DNA of 64,000 nt from Diplonema papillatum (Eukaryota; Euglenozoa; Diplonemea; Diplonemida; Diplonemidae): assembly GCA_030068145.1 (NCBI GenBank), contig JAPJBO010000021.1, positions 1-64,000 of the forward strand, read 5' to 3'. Of this stretch, positions 63,249 through 64,000 are shown in pieces. A program made the position numbers and the translations under genes. The first letter of the stretch is position 1. Each line of letters begins with the position of its first letter. The notes beneath the pieces were generated by a model. The model was not told where the DNA came from. It did no database searches and saw nothing but the letters and a program-made list of their open reading frames with translations.

Positions 63249-64000
63249 CGCATTTCTTCTCTCTCTCTGCCCTCCAAGTTCTTCCCTCGTGCGGCCCAGA
63301 GAGCACTAGCAATCCTGCGGGGTAAATACAAGTAGGAAAGTGCTCCACATCGCGACGCTGCTCAAAAAAGGCTGCGACGGACAATACAAGCCGGGTCGAC
63401 CTCTCCTGATAGACTGCGATTGCTTCGCCGTCAGCGCTGTTATGATCCTGCGTCTGGCGCGGTCCTAAATCTGGACCCAGTGAATGTTGTCTGTAGCTGT
63501 TGTGGGGAGGGGGGGCATGCTCAAATTGACCTGAACGATTGGTCCTGTGGGTATTGAGGCACCACCGGAGACAGACGATGGGAACAAGATTGTGGCACAC
63601 GCACCTGTGGCACCCAAAGGGCCTCGGGTTCTTGCTCGACTGTTGGGAACAGCTGGCTCCCGAAATGCTAGCCTAGGAGCGGAGCTGTCGATTCGCAGCA
63701 ATCCTCCATACCCACCTCCTATTTCTGAAGGCTCCGTTCCTTTCAGTGTTTGCGGCACGGCCATCTTCATGATTCATGGGCAGCGTGGCTGCAGAGACTT
63801 ATGAGCCCGATTAAGTGTCGGGTGAACCTCTACACTACACAACAACTCTACCCCGCCAGCGGCACAGGGAACAGCATTGCAGCAGCTATGCATACCGCTT
63901 AATATTCCAGGTTTCGCAGCACCGTGGCGACTTCGTACCATGGCGGCGTCGAAAACCCAGCGAGCAAAGCAGAAGTCTTGAGCCGGTCCACCCCTCCCCC
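63249..64000. other. Right edge; weak ORFs only
   Basis: A minus-strand frame with ATG at 63770 and stop at 63465 (101 aa, ending TATDNIHWVQI) and a plus-strand frame (63547-63804) overlap. The minus frame looks slightly more protein-like (GPIVQVNLSMPPLP), but I recognise nothing. Confidence 0.3.

Overview
The window looks like nuclear DNA of a repeat-rich, GC-rich protist. Two genes are split by canonical GT-AG introns, there are no bacterial operons, and long intergenic stretches are filled with dispersed repeats. Three gene copies encode a class III adenylate cyclase whose catalytic core has the kinetoplastid type of sequence (FTDIKSST, YEVKTIGDSFM, FDYHGTTVNKAAR), and cis-spliced introns are frequent. 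Together these suggest a euglenozoan, most likely a diplonemid; that placement is inference. I found no tRNA, rRNA or spliced-leader RNA gene.

Layout. 0-3 kb: a tandemly duplicated 3' gene end and a 1.6 kb long-inverted-repeat element. 4-7.2 kb: a small single-pass membrane protein gene followed by decayed tandem copies, one carrying a short insertion bounded by 15-bp target duplications. 8.1-9.4 kb: a fold-back element with 102-bp inverted repeats around a 41-bp satellite. 13-15.8 kb: a 699-aa GC-rich gene of unknown function and a truncated duplicate. 17-27 kb: three tandem membrane adenylate cyclase genes, two broken and one intact, plus a fourth orphan copy of their 3' flank. 28-29.2 kb: an ankyrin-repeat gene broken by a frameshift, a stop and a MITE-like insertion.

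31.8-42.2 kb: four phase-compatible exons that I join into one 1046-aa coiled-coil gene. Its first intron (4.2 kb) is a 22/33-bp satellite with three copies of a 212-bp MITE; its third intron (2.7 kb) holds repeats and a possible mobile element with a Cys/His-rich ORF. 45.1-59 kb: at least five exons of a giant TmcB-like sensor, with a polytopic membrane region, TmcB/TmcC-type helical repeats, a second membrane/sensor region and at least 13 PAS domains. The joined exons give exactly 3380 codons and the gene is still open at the last exon found. 60.8-62 kb: a FYVE zinc-finger protein. 62-64 kb: weak ORFs and repeats.

The recognised proteins fit signalling: cAMP synthesis, PAS-based sensing, and PI3P-dependent membrane recruitment through FYVE. 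The same dispersed repeat families occur between genes and inside introns, so introns here appear to be a main landing site for small elements.
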